From the NCBI RefSeq assembly GCF_004352845.1, contig NZ_SJRX01000002.1:62001-126000 (forward strand): 64,000 bases of DNA, given 5' to 3'. Numbering within the stretch: position 1 is the first letter of the stretch; each line of letters starts with the position of its first letter. Under the pieces are notes generated by a model. It made no database searches. It saw nothing but the letters and a program-made list of their open reading frames with translations, and was not told the origin of the DNA. Positions 33,140 to 42,066 of the stretch are shown here, one piece after another. Position numbers and translations under genes: made by a program. Source of the stretch: Luteimonas terricola. GTDB taxonomy: Bacteria; Pseudomonadota; Gammaproteobacteria; Xanthomonadales; Xanthomonadaceae.

Positions 33140-33263
33140 CCCTGCGAACCCCGCCCCGCCGTCGCCACGGCCCAACCGGCACATTAGCCGCCCGGCGGCC
33201 GGGACAAGAAGCCCGATGCCCACGGCGGCTCCAGAACGGGTCGCCCGTCCCATCCGGAAAGCA

Positions 33264-33290
33264 GGAAGCCCCGCGCAAGGCGGGGCTTCC
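33264..33290 (-). terminator. Rho-independent terminator of gap
   Basis: GGAAGCCCCGC (33264-33274) pairs with GCGGGGCTTCC (33280-33290) around a 5-base loop, an 11-base perfect stem. It lies 24 bases after the gap stop on the minus strand, followed there by TGCTTTCC. Confidence 0.85.
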
Positions 33291-33313
33291 CGAGGTTCGA
33301 AATGGCCGGAGCC

Positions 33314-34378
<1,065 letters not shown>

Positions 34379-34380
34379 CT

Positions 34381-34386
34381 ATTTTA
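34381..34386 (-). promoter_or_regulatory. Candidate -10 element for gap
   Basis: The minus strand reads TAAAAT 63-68 bases before the gap ATG. The -35 region has no clear hexamer. Confidence 0.4.
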
Positions 34387-34513
34387 GCAGGCTCGGACGG
34401 GTGCGGCCCGGGCTTGAGCACGATCAATGCGGGACCGTATGGGACAGCCCGCCCATCGCCGGCGCGCTCGCCGGCACCGATCCGCCGGGCGGAGTCTCCG
34501 GGCGCATGCCGGC

Positions 34514-34519
34514 TAGAAT
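34514..34519 (+). promoter_or_regulatory. Candidate -10 element for the S1/P1 nuclease gene
   Basis: TAGAAT lies 30 bases before the ATG at 34550, and only 6 bases before an in-frame ATG at 34526. A transcript starting 6-7 bases after this hexamer would begin at or near 34526, so the 34526 ATG could only be used on a leaderless mRNA. This favours the 34550 start. Confidence 0.45.
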
Positions 34520-34549
34520 CGCCGCATGCGCCCGAACCGGAACCGTCCA

Positions 34550-35365
34550 ATGCCCCGTGTCCTCCCCCTGCTCGCAATCGCCCTCGCATTCGTCGCCGGC
34601 GATGCCCTGGCCTGGAGCGCCGAAGGCCACCGCATCGTGGCCCGGATCGCCGAAGCCGGCCTCAAGCCCGAGGCCCGTGCCGAAGTCGATCGCCTCCTCG
34701 CCGATGAAGCCGATCCCACCCTGGCCGGCGTCGCCACCTGGGCCGACGCACTGCGCAGGAACGATCCCGAACTCGGCAAACGCTCGGCGAAGTGGCACTA
34801 CATCAACTTCGACGGCCGCTGCGGCTTCGAGCCGCCCCGCGACTGCCCCGGCAACAACTGCGTGGTCGGCCAGACCAACCTGATGTTCCGCAGCCTGTCC
34901 GACCCCGGGCTGGACGACGCAAGCCGCACGGCCGCGCTCAAGTTCATCGTCCACTTCGTGGCCGACCTGCACCAGCCGCTGCACGCCAGCCCGCGCGACG
35001 ACAAGGGCGGCAACGGCTACCAGGTCAACATCGACGGCCAAGGCAGCAACCTGCACCGCGTCTGGGACGGCACCATCCTCGAGCGCCGCGGACTGGCCTA
35101 CGGGCCCTACGCGACCGAACTGATGCAGACACCGCTGGCCGACGACGCCACCCTGGGCTCCGACCGCCCGGTCCTGGAGTGGGCGCTGGAATCCTGCCGT
35201 CTGGTTGAAGCCGGCGAGATCTATCCACCCGAGGGCGAACACGTGATCGACGAGGCCTTCCTCGACGCACGCCTGCCGCTGGCCGAACGCCGCCTGCGCG
35301 AGGCCGGCCATCGCCTGGCGGCGCTGCTCAACCACGCCCTGGCCCCGCCCCAGAAGTTGCCATGA
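34550..35365 (+). CDS. S1/P1 family zinc-dependent nuclease, secreted
   Basis: From the ATG at 34550 the protein is 271 residues. A signal peptide (MPRVLPLLAIALAFVAGDALA) is cut just before WSAEGHRIVARIAE, so the mature chain starts with Trp, the first zinc ligand of this family. Other ligand regions are ATWADALRRNDPE, SAKWHYINFDG, KFIVHFVADLHQPLHAS (two His) and NLHRVWDGTIL. The family cleaves single-stranded nucleic acid and 3' phosphate monoesters. It has six cysteines, including CGFEPPRDCPGNNC, which probably form disulfides. Export through Sec and onward secretion by the xps system is possible but unproven. The gene overlaps the next by 4 bases. Confidence 0.92.
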   Translation: MPRVLPLLAIALAFVAGDALAWSAEGHRIVARIAEAGLKPEARAEVDRLLADEADPTLAGVATWADALRRNDPELGKRSAKWHYINFDGRCGFEPPRDCPGNNCVVGQTNLMFRSLSDPGLDDASRTAALKFIVHFVADLHQPLHASPRDDKGGNGYQVNIDGQGSNLHRVWDGTILERRGLAYGPYATELMQTPLADDATLGSDRPVLEWALESCRLVEAGEIYPPEGEHVIDEAFLDARLPLAERRLREAGHRLAALLNHALAPPQKLP

Positions 35366-36243
35366 ATGAGATCGCCGCACCCGTCGTCCATCCGTTCCAT
35401 CACGCCGCCACCGGCACCTGGAGCTACGTGGTGGCGGATGCGGCCGGCGGCGAGGCCGCGGTCATCGACCCGGTGCTGGACTTCGACATGGCGTCCGGGC
35501 GCACGGCCACCACCTCGGCCCAGGCCTTGGCCGACTGCGTCCGCACGCACGGATACCGCGTGTGCTGGCTGCTCGAGACCCATGCCCACGCCGACCACCT
35601 GTCCGCGGCGCAGTGGCTCAAGGCCACCCACTGGCCCGGCGTGCCGGTGGTGATCGGCGAGGGTATCCGCGCCGTGCAGTCGCGCTTCCGCGAGGTCTTC
35701 GACCTCGGCCCCGGCTTCGCGGTCGACGGCTCGCAATTCGACCATCTGTTCGCCGCCGACGAAACCTTCGCGCTCGGCGGCATCGCCTGCCGCGCCATCC
35801 CCGTGCCGGGGCACACCAGCGACAGCAACGCCTACCTCATCGGTGACGCGCTGTTCACCGGCGACTCGCTGTTCATGCCCGACGGCGGGACTGCGCGCTG
35901 CGACTTCCCAGGCGGCAGCGCATCCACGCTGTATCGCTCGATCCGGCGCCTGTTCGCCGAGCTGCCCGACGACACCCGCGTCTTCGTCTGCCACGACTAC
36001 GGACCCGGCGGCCGCGAGCCCGCCTGCGAAACCAGCATCGGCGCGCAGAAGCGCGACAACGTCCACGTCCACGAAGGCGTCGACGAAGCGGCATTCGTGG
36101 CCACCCGCGAGACCCGGGACGCCAGCCTGGCGATGCCCGCGCTGATCATCCCCTCGGTGCAGGTCAACATCCGCGCCGGCGCCCTGCCCGATCCGCATGG
36201 CAACGGCATCCGTTACCTCGACCTCCCGCTGGACGCACTGTAG
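35362..36243 (+). CDS. Metallo-beta-lactamase fold hydrolase (ETHE1/persulfide dioxygenase-like)
   Basis: The 293-residue protein has [14 protein letters not shown] (H74, H76, D78, H79), [23 protein letters not shown] with the third His and bridging Asp, and CHDYGP with the last His. The HAHADH form and the early [16 protein letters not shown] and DPVLDFD blocks match the ETHE1/Blh group, non-haem iron persulfide dioxygenases that detoxify sulfide. The C-terminal [19 protein letters not shown] is typical of that group. There is no signal peptide, so it should be cytosolic. It is coupled by ATGA to the nuclease gene, although the two functions have no obvious link. No BigR/SqrR regulator or rhodanese is adjacent. 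Confidence 0.87.
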   Translation: MNEIAAPVVHPFHHAATGTWSYVVADAAGGEAAVIDPVLDFDMASGRTATTSAQALADCVRTHGYRVCWLLETHAHADHLSAAQWLKATHWPGVPVVIGEGIRAVQSRFREVFDLGPGFAVDGSQFDHLFAADETFALGGIACRAIPVPGHTSDSNAYLIGDALFTGDSLFMPDGGTARCDFPGGSASTLYRSIRRLFAELPDDTRVFVCHDYGPGGREPACETSIGAQKRDNVHVHEGVDEAAFVATRETRDASLAMPALIIPSVQVNIRAGALPDPHGNGIRYLDLPLDAL

Positions 36244-36253
36244 GCGCTGGACC

Positions 36254-37039
36254 ATGTCGTTTTGCCACCGCTTCGCCGTCGTTCTCTGCGCCCTGCTGGC
36301 CTTCGCGGCGCTGTGGCCGCACGACGCGCGGGCAGCCGATGCGCCGCTGACCGTGTTCGCCGCGGCCAGCCTGAAGGAGTCGATGGACGAGGCGGCCGGC
36401 GCCTACCAGGCCGCGACCGGGCAGCGCGTGCGCGTGTCCTATGCCGCCAGCTCCGCGCTCGCGCGCCAGATCACGCAGGGTGCGCCGGCGGACGTCTTCG
36501 TCTCCGCCGACCTCGACTGGATGGATGAACTGCAGGCGCGCGGGCTGGTCGATGCCGGCACGCGCAGCGAGCTGCTCGGCAACACCCTGGTGCTGATCGC
36601 GCCGGCGACCCCGGCCGCGGAGCCGGTCACGCTGCGCGAAGGCCTCGACCTGCGTCCGCTGCTGGGCACCCGCGGCCGCATCGCGCTGGGCATGGTCGAC
36701 AGCGTGCCCGCCGGCAAGTATGCGAAGGCTGCTTTCCAGTCGCTCGCCATGTGGGAAACCATCGAGCCGCGCGTGGCCGGCGTCGAGAACGTGCGCGCGG
36801 CGCTGATGCTGGTGGCGCGCGGCGAGGCGCCGCTGGGGGTGGTCTACGGCAGCGATGCGCAGGCCGAACCGCGCGTGCGCGTGCTGGCCACCTTCCCGCC
36901 GGGCTCGCACCCGGAGATCGTCTATCCGGCGGCGCGCGTGGCCGCGAGCCGGCATCCGCACGCTGGCGGATTTTTGCGCTGGCTGCAGGACGACGACGCC
37001 CGCGCCATCTTCCGCGGCCACGGCTTCAGCCTGCGCTGA
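36254..37039 (+). CDS. modA: Molybdate ABC transporter, periplasmic binding protein
   Basis: The 261-residue protein has a signal peptide ([27 protein letters not shown]) and then [20 protein letters not shown], the ModA entry with the molybdate-binding Ser. Later blocks are [25 protein letters not shown] in pieces and the hinge-side [29 protein letters not shown], which holds the Tyr/Val ligands. It captures molybdate for ModBC. Start 36254 was chosen over an upstream ATG that overlaps the previous gene. It lies 10 bases after that gene, so the five-gene run from the nuclease to modC may be one transcript. Confidence 0.94.
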   Translation: MSFCHRFAVVLCALLAFAALWPHDARAADAPLTVFAAASLKESMDEAAGAYQAATGQRVRVSYAASSALARQITQGAPADVFVSADLDWMDELQARGLVDAGTRSELLGNTLVLIAPATPAAEPVTLREGLDLRPLLGTRGRIALGMVDSVPAGKYAKAAFQSLAMWETIEPRVAGVENVRAALMLVARGEAPLGVVYGSDAQAEPRVRVLATFPPGSHPEIVYPAARVAASRHPHAGGFLRWLQDDDARAIFRGHGFSLR

Positions 37040-37063
37040 GGCCGCATCGCGCGCCCGCCCACG

Positions 37064-37768
37064 ATGCCCGACTTCAGCCCCGCCGAACTCGCCGCCATCG
37101 CGCTCAGCCTGAAGGTGGCCGGCGTCGCGGCACTGGCCAGCCTGCCGTTCGGGATCGCGACGGCCTGGCTGCTGGCGCGCAAGCGCTTTCCGGGCAAAGC
37201 CCTGCTCGACGCCCTGGTGCACCTGCCGCTGGTGCTGCCGCCGGTGGTGGTGGGCTATGCGCTGCTGGTGGTGTTCGGCAGCCAGGGCGCGGTCGGCGGC
37301 TTCCTCGCCGAATATTTCGGGATCACGTTTGCGTTCCGCTGGACCGGCGCGGCCCTGGCCAGCGCGATCATGGGCTTCCCGCTGATGGTGCGCGCGATCC
37401 GGCTGTCGATCGAATCGGTCGACCGCCGCCTGGAGCAGGCCGCGGCCACGCTCGGCGCCAGTCCCTGGCGCGTCTTCGCCACCGTCACCCTGCCGCTGGC
37501 CTGGCCGGGCATCGTCGCCGGCGGCGTGCTGGCCTTCGCCAAGGCGCTGGGCGAGTTCGGTGCCACCATCACCTTCGTGTCCAACATCCCGGGCGAGACG
37601 CAGACCATGTCCTCGGCGATCTACGAGCTGATGCAGGTCCCCGGCGGCGAGCTCGGGATCTGGCGGATGGCGCTGGTGGCGGTGGCGATTTCGCTGCTGG
37701 CGCTGCTTGCCTCGGAGTGGCTGGTGCAGCGCCAGCACGGCCGCCGCGGCGAGAGGGACGCCACATGA
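37064..37768 (+). CDS. modB: Molybdate ABC transporter permease
   Basis: The 234-residue permease begins MPDFSPAELAAIALSLKVAG and has about five or six membrane segments. The ModB blocks LPLVLPPVVVGYALLVVFG and the ABC-docking EAA loop (EQAAATLGASPWRVFATVTLPLAWPGIVAG) are present. LAFAKALGEFGATITFVSNIPGETQTM near the C-terminus is highly characteristic of ModB. It lies 24 bases after modA. Length is normal. Confidence 0.96.
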   Translation: MPDFSPAELAAIALSLKVAGVAALASLPFGIATAWLLARKRFPGKALLDALVHLPLVLPPVVVGYALLVVFGSQGAVGGFLAEYFGITFAFRWTGAALASAIMGFPLMVRAIRLSIESVDRRLEQAAATLGASPWRVFATVTLPLAWPGIVAGGVLAFAKALGEFGATITFVSNIPGETQTMSSAIYELMQVPGGELGIWRMALVAVAISLLALLASEWLVQRQHGRRGERDAT

Positions 37769-37832
37769 GGCGGCCCCGGCGAAACGCGGCGGCGGGGATA
37801 TGCACCGCTGCGACGCGCTTGGCAGCCGCGCG

Positions 37833-38453
37833 ATGCTGAGTCTGGACATCCAGCTGAAGCGCGGCCGTTTCGAGCGCCAGGTGCGGATCGAGGACAGCGC
37901 GCGCGTGGTGGCGCTGGTCGGCCCCTCGGGCGCGGGCAAGACGACGGTGCTCAACGCCATCGCGGGCCTCGTGAAGCCGCGGGCGGGGCGCATCGAGGTC
38001 GATGGCCGCGTGCTGTTCGACCGCGCGCGCGGCATCGACCTGCCGGCATACCGGCGCCGCGTCGGCTATGTGTTCCAGGATGCGCGCCTGTTCCCGCACC
38101 TCGACGTGCGCGGCAACCTGCTCTATGGGCGCCACGCCGCGCCCGGGGCCGGACCGCGCTTCGAGCTCGACGCCGTGGTGGCCCTGCTCGGCATCGAGGC
38201 GCTGCTGCCGCGGCGCACCGCGAACCTGTCCGGCGGCGAAGCGCAGCGCGTCGCCATCGGCCGCTCCCTGCTGTCGCAGCCGGCGATCCTGCTGTTCGAC
38301 GAACCGCTGTCGGCACTCGACCAGGCGCGTCGCGAAGAGTTGATCCCGTACCTGCAGCGCGTGCGCGACGAGGTACGGCTGCCGATGCTCTACGTCAGCC
38401 ACCACCCCGACGAGGTGCGGCGGCTGACCGGGGCCGTGCACAGACTGGACTGA
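37833..38453 (+). CDS. modC: Molybdate ABC transporter ATP-binding protein, short form without TOBE/MOP domain
   Basis: The ATPase domain is complete: Walker A GPSGAGKTT (30-38), Q-loop YVFQDARLFPHL, signature LSGGEAQRVAIGRSLL, Walker B ILLFDEPLSALD and H-loop YVSHHPDEV. The protein stops at 206 residues, right after the ATPase core. Typical ModC of about 350 residues has a C-terminal molybdate-binding domain. The stop is followed by sequence of a different gene on the other strand, so the missing part is not simply out of frame here. The ATG at 37833 gives the standard ModC start (MLSLDIQLKRGRFE); an in-frame ATG at 37800 is possible. The gap after modB is 64 bases. Confidence 0.88.
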   Translation: MLSLDIQLKRGRFERQVRIEDSARVVALVGPSGAGKTTVLNAIAGLVKPRAGRIEVDGRVLFDRARGIDLPAYRRRVGYVFQDARLFPHLDVRGNLLYGRHAAPGAGPRFELDAVVALLGIEALLPRRTANLSGGEAQRVAIGRSLLSQPAILLFDEPLSALDQARREELIPYLQRVRDEVRLPMLYVSHHPDEVRRLTGAVHRLD

Positions 38454-38486
38454 GCGTCGCCATCGGGGCCGGACGCCCGGACGCAC

Positions 38487-38980
38487 TCATGCCGCGGTCG
38501 CGCCCGCCCCGGCCTCATGCACCAGCGACGCGATCCGCGCGCCCAGCACCAGGTCCTCGACCTGGCCGAAGTAGTGCTCCCGGAGGTTGCCGCGGGCATC
38601 GATCAGGACCAGGCTCGGCGTGCCACGCAGGGCGTAGGCACGCATGGTCTGCGGCACGGAACGTCGATGCCCGGCCTGTCCACGCCCACCGGGAAGGTGA
38701 TCCGGTACTCGTGCAGGAAGGCCTGCAGCGCGAGCGGGGTCATTGCCCCATGGTGTTCGAACACGGTGTGCAGGCCCACCACCGCGACCTGCTCCGGCGG
38801 AAAGCCCGCGTGCACGCGCGCCGCCTGGGGCAGGCCGTGCGAGACGCAGCCCGGACACAGCATCTGGAAGGCTTCGAGCACCACCACCCTGCCGCGCAGG
38901 GCGGCGAGGTCGATCGGTGCCGGCGTGTTGAACCAGCGATCCACCTGCCAGGGTGGCGCGGGCTGCGGTGATCCCTCCAC
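38487..38980 (-). pseudogene. Thioredoxin-like (TlpA/peroxiredoxin family) gene with a frameshift
   Basis: Two frames carry one protein. From a GTG at 38980 (preceded by GGAGG) the first frame gives WQVDRWFNTPAPIDLAALRG, VVVLEAFQMLCPGCVSHGLP and TFPVGVDRPGID. Homology then jumps at about 38665-38670 to a second frame with VPQTMRAYALRGTPSLVLID and ARGNLREHYFGQVEDLVLG. Restoring one base there would give a continuous ~164-residue thioredoxin-fold protein with a CPGC active site and a cis-Pro segment (GTPSLVLID). It may be a true pseudogene or a sequencing error. It lies convergent to modC and downstream of the M56/TonB gene. Confidence 0.78.
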
Positions 38981-39080
38981 GACGGCCTCCGGGAACGGTA
39001 GCGCAGGATTTCGCGGCCCTATTGATACCACGGATGCCGGGGCTGCCAGGGCGACGGCCACGGCATCCGACCGGACCCGC

Positions 39081-40454
39081 TCAGCCCTCTGCGGCGGCCG
39101 GCCCGGGAGCGGGCGCCTCGAAATGCACGGGCACGCGCACCCAGCCTTCGGCGGGCCGGCCGTCCTTGAGCTGCGGCGAGAACGTCCATTGCCGGACCGC
39201 TTCAAGGGTCACGGCTTCGAACACGCCTTCGGGCTCTGATCTCTCCACCACCACGTCCTTGACGCTTCCGTCGATACCAACCAGCACCCGCAGCACCACC
39301 CGTCCACCCTGGCCTGCGGCCGCGGCTTCGGCGGGATACTTCGGCGGCGGCAGGCGGTCGACGGCTCGGGGTCCCACGACCGCAGGCACGGGCGGCGGCG
39401 CGGGTGGGGCTGGAGCGGCCGCGGGCACGGGCGGTGGCGTGGGAGCGGGTGGTGCCTCCGGCACCGGCGGCACCGACGCCGCGGGCGGGGCGGGTGGCGC
39501 GGGCGGCGCTTCGGGCGCAGGGGGCGGCGGCGGCTCAGGTACGGCAGCCGGGCGCACGGCCCAGGCGGCATAGCTGCAAGTGGCGAGCATGACGCCCAGG
39601 GCCAGGGTTCCGGCGCGTCGTCGACCGGTGCCGTGCAGTGGTTGCTTCAACATGAGGATGCGTTCCTTCAGGGTTTGGCTGGACTGCCAATGGCAGCCGA
39701 CCGGCAGTCCAGGGACGGCCAGCTGCACGTTCAACATCGCGTCCGCATAGCGGCGGCGGGCGTGGGGATGGCGCGCGAGCACGGTGGCGTCGCAGGCCAG
39801 CTCCTGGTCGAGGCGGAAACGGCGCTCGGCGAAATGCAGCAGCGGGTTGAACCACTGCAGGCAGCGCAGCGCGACCGCGGCCAGGTTGGCGCGGGTGTCG
39901 CCGCGCGCGAGGTGGGCGCGCTCGTGGGCAATCACCAGCGCAGCCTCCTCCGGTGCGTGATGCGCTTCGAAGTCGATGGGCAGGACGATGCGCGGGCGCA
40001 GCGCGCCGACCACGGCCGGCCCGCCCACGCGCTGGCCACGCCAGCTGCCGTCGGCATCGGGTTCGAGCCGGCCAAGCGCCACCACGAAGCGCCGTTGCTG
40101 GCGCGCGAAGTACAGCGCCGCCAGTCCCGTTCCGGACAGCCAGGCGATGGCCAGAAACAGCGCCCAGTCGATGCCAGGGGCGCCGGCGATGGCCGGTGCC
40201 GCGTCTGCCCTCGCCAGCACCAGCACGCCCGGATGCAGGGCCATCAGTTCCGGCGCCAGCGCCTGCCCGACGTCCGGCCGTGGCAGCGCAGCCGCAACCA
40301 GGGCCAACGGCACCAGCGCCCAGGCCCCGTAGGCCACGCGTGCACCGAAGGCCCGCCGCAACGGCTGCCGCAGTGCGAGCACCAGCAGCAGCGCCGCGCT
40401 GGCCGCAAGGCTGCCGTCGACCAGCCAGCGCAGCAGGGCGTCAGCGGCCGTCAT
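39081..40454 (-). CDS. M56 (BlaR1-type) membrane metallopeptidase fused to a TonB C-terminal domain
   Basis: The 457-residue protein has three N-terminal membrane segments. A gluzincin site follows, HERAH at 177-181 in VIAHERAHLARGD, with the third ligand in LDQELACDATVLARH (E218), as in BlaR1/MecR1. A fourth hydrophobic segment (TLALGVMLATCSYAAWAV near 283-300) leads into a ~60-residue Pro/Ala run. The end is a TonB C-terminal domain (PPPKYPAEAAAAGQGGRVVLRVLV, VVERSEPEGVFEAVTLEAVRQWTFSP). BlaR1's penicillin sensor is absent. It overlaps blaI-like by 14 bases. I used the ATG at 40454; a TTG lies two codons earlier. Probably it senses an envelope signal and relieves repression, but this is inference. 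Confidence 0.88.
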   Translation of the reverse strand: MTAADALLRWLVDGSLAASAALLLVLALRQPLRRAFGARVAYGAWALVPLALVAAALPRPDVGQALAPELMALHPGVLVLARADAAPAIAGAPGIDWALFLAIAWLSGTGLAALYFARQQRRFVVALGRLEPDADGSWRGQRVGGPAVVGALRPRIVLPIDFEAHHAPEEAALVIAHERAHLARGDTRANLAAVALRCLQWFNPLLHFAERRFRLDQELACDATVLARHPHARRRYADAMLNVQLAVPGLPVGCHWQSSQTLKERILMLKQPLHGTGRRRAGTLALGVMLATCSYAAWAVRPAAVPEPPPPPAPEAPPAPPAPPAASVPPVPEAPPAPTPPPVPAAAPAPPAPPPVPAVVGPRAVDRLPPPKYPAEAAAAGQGGRVVLRVLVGIDGSVKDVVVERSEPEGVFEAVTLEAVRQWTFSPQLKDGRPAEGWVRVPVHFEAPAPGPAAAEG

Positions 40455-40812
40455 CGTCAAGCTCCTCGATCAGGCGGCGCAGCGCGTCGATATCGGCCTG
40501 GCTGAGCTTGCCGCGCTCGCTGAAGTGGGCCACCAGCGGCGCCACGCGGCCCCCGAACAGGCGGTCGAGCACGCTCTCGCTCTGGCTGGCCACCCAGGCC
40601 TCGCGGGCCAGCACCGGCGAATACAGGTAGCGGCGTCCGTCGCGGTCGGCGCGTACCGCACCCTTCTTCAGCAGGCGGTTGAGCAGGGTCTTGATGGTCG
40701 GCTCGGCCCAGTCGGCCTGGCCGGACAGGCGTGCCACCACGTCCTCGGCCGCGAGCGGCTGCTCGTTCCAGAGGACTTCCATCACCACGGCTTCGGAATC
40801 GCTGATCGGCAT
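40441..40812 (-). CDS. BlaI/MecI/CopY family transcriptional repressor
   Basis: The 123-residue protein has the BlaI winged helix: ISDSEAVVMEVLWNEQPLAAEDVVARL, DWAEPTIKTLLNRLLKKGAVRADRDGRRYLYSPV, and a C-terminal dimerisation helix set (LSQADIDALRRLIEEL). BlaI proteins bind TACAnnTGTA-type dyads as dimers and are inactivated by proteolysis triggered by an M56 partner. Such a partner overlaps directly downstream, and two matching dyads sit immediately upstream of the start. The pair therefore looks like an autoregulated two-gene signalling unit. No beta-lactamase gene is present nearby. Confidence 0.93.
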   Translation of the reverse strand: MPISDSEAVVMEVLWNEQPLAAEDVVARLSGQADWAEPTIKTLLNRLLKKGAVRADRDGRRYLYSPVLAREAWVASQSESVLDRLFGGRVAPLVAHFSERGKLSQADIDALRRLIEELDDDGR

Positions 40813-40816
40813 GTCG

Positions 40817-40852
40817 ATTACATCTGTAATTTGTAACGATTACAGACGTAAA
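40817..40852 (-). promoter_or_regulatory. Tandem dyad operators for the BlaI-type repressor
   Basis: ATTACATCTGTAAT (40817-40830) is a perfect 6-2-6 palindrome. TTACAGACGTAA (40840-40851) is a second dyad of the same TTAC/GTAA half-sites. Centres are about 22 bases apart, two helical turns, and the first lies 5 bases before the ATG. They cover the probable promoter, with TTGTTT and TACAAA hexamers on the minus strand, so bound repressor would block transcription of both genes. Confidence 0.82.
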
Positions 40853-40883
40853 CAAACGCCCTGTCAAGTGCCCGCCCGGGCAT

Positions 40884-40903
40884 GCCGATCCTGCAGGATC
40901 GGC
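40884..40903. other. Perfect 20-base palindrome between the BlaI operator and the Cds1-like gene
   Basis: GCCGATCCTG and CAGGATCGGC form a spacerless 10+10 palindrome containing a PstI-type core. It lies 37 bases after the stop of the Cds1-like gene on the minus strand. As RNA it can form a 7-base stem with a CTGCAG loop, so it may be a terminator. As DNA it could be a binding site. No T-run follows. Confidence 0.45.
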
Positions 40904-40939
40904 GCGCCGGCACAGAGGCATGCGGTCGCCCGCTTCGGG

Positions 40940-42043
40940 TCAGGCGTCTCCGAGCGGAGCCAGTCCGGCGATGTCGCCACCGGCGACCGCAGCGGCGATG
41001 GCGGCGTCCGAGGCTTCGGTATCGATGCCGTTGGCGGCGTACCAGGCCGGCGCGTAATAGCTGTGCGCATAGCGATCGCCGCTGTCGCAGAGGATGGTCA
41101 CGATCGAGCCGTCCTGCCCGGCTTCGCGCATGCGCCGCGCGGCGTGCAGCACGCCGACGAAGTTGGTGCCGGTGGAGCCTCCGACGCGGCGGCCGAGCGT
41201 GGCGCTGACGTGGCGCATCGCCGCCAGCGCCAGCGCATCGGGCACCTTGAGCATGCCGTCGATGCAGCCGGGGATGAAGCTGGCCTCCACGCGCGGCCGG
41301 CCGATGCCCTCGACCCGTGAGCCGCAGGGGTGGGTGAAGTCGCGCCAGGGTTCGCCGGCCAGGGCCGCGCGGTAGGCGTCGTGGAACACCGATTCCTGCG
41401 GGTCCGCGCACAGCACGCGGGTGTCGTGGCGGCGGTAGCGCGCGTAGCGGCCGAGGGTGGCCGCGGTGCCGCCGGTCCCCGGGCTGCAGACGATCCAGGC
41501 CGGCACCGGGTGCGGCTCCTCGGCCATCTGCCGGTAGATCGACTCGGCGATGTTGTTGTTCGCACGCCAGTCCGTCGCGCGCTCGGCGTAGGTGAACTGG
41601 TCCATGAAGTGGCCGCCGGTCTCGAGCGCCACGCGCTGCGACTCGGCGTCGAGCGCGCAGGCGGTGTCGACCAGGTGGCAGCGACCGCCCTGGAACTCGA
41701 TCGCGGCGATCTTCTCCGGCGAGGTCGAGGCCGGGATCACGGCGATGAAGGGCAGGCCCAGCAGGCGCGCGAAGTAGGCCTCGGACACCGCGGTCGAGCC
41801 GCTGGAGGCCTCGACCACCGGCCGGCCCTCGCGCAGCCAGCCGTTGGCCAGCGCGTACAGGAACAGCGAGCGCGCCAGCCGGTGCTTGAGGCTGCCGGTG
41901 GGGTGGCTGGACTCGTCCTTGAGATAGACGTCGATGCCCGGCCAGCCCGGCAGTGCGAGCGGGATCAGGTGGGTGTCCGCCGAGCGGTTGAAGTCGGCCT
42001 CGATGGTGTGGATGGCCTGCGCCACCCAGTCGCGCTGCGCCAT
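40940..42043 (-). CDS. PLP-dependent cysteine synthase family protein, Cds1-like (possible L-cysteine desulfhydrase)
   Basis: The 367-residue fold type II PLP enzyme has the Schiff-base Lys in [20 protein letters not shown] near residue 53. The phosphate loop is [16 protein letters not shown], with a glycine loop in [18 protein letters not shown] and C-terminal [17 protein letters not shown] and [14 protein letters not shown] blocks. [21 protein letters not shown] is distinctive of the Cds1 group related to the mycobacterial cysteine desulfhydrase, rather than CysK/CysM (KxExxNPTGSxKDR). The reaction may be cysteine breakdown to sulfide and pyruvate or a cystathionine/cysteine synthase reaction; sequence alone does not decide. 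It lies 23 bases after tkt and could be co-transcribed with it. Confidence 0.85.
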   Translation of the reverse strand: MAQRDWVAQAIHTIEADFNRSADTHLIPLALPGWPGIDVYLKDESSHPTGSLKHRLARSLFLYALANGWLREGRPVVEASSGSTAVSEAYFARLLGLPFIAVIPASTSPEKIAAIEFQGGRCHLVDTACALDAESQRVALETGGHFMDQFTYAERATDWRANNNIAESIYRQMAEEPHPVPAWIVCSPGTGGTAATLGRYARYRRHDTRVLCADPQESVFHDAYRAALAGEPWRDFTHPCGSRVEGIGRPRVEASFIPGCIDGMLKVPDALALAAMRHVSATLGRRVGGSTGTNFVGVLHAARRMREAGQDGSIVTILCDSGDRYAHSYYAPAWYAANGIDTEASDAAIAAAVAGGDIAGLAPLGDA

Positions 42044-42066
42044 GGCGTCCTCCCTCCCCGCGCGCC

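Noticed and set aside
35362-36243. Metallo-hydrolase as glyoxalase II or a beta-lactamase
   Set aside because: The early DPVLDFD block, HAHADH form and C-terminal segment fit the ETHE1 group better; there is no signal peptide as expected for a beta-lactamase.
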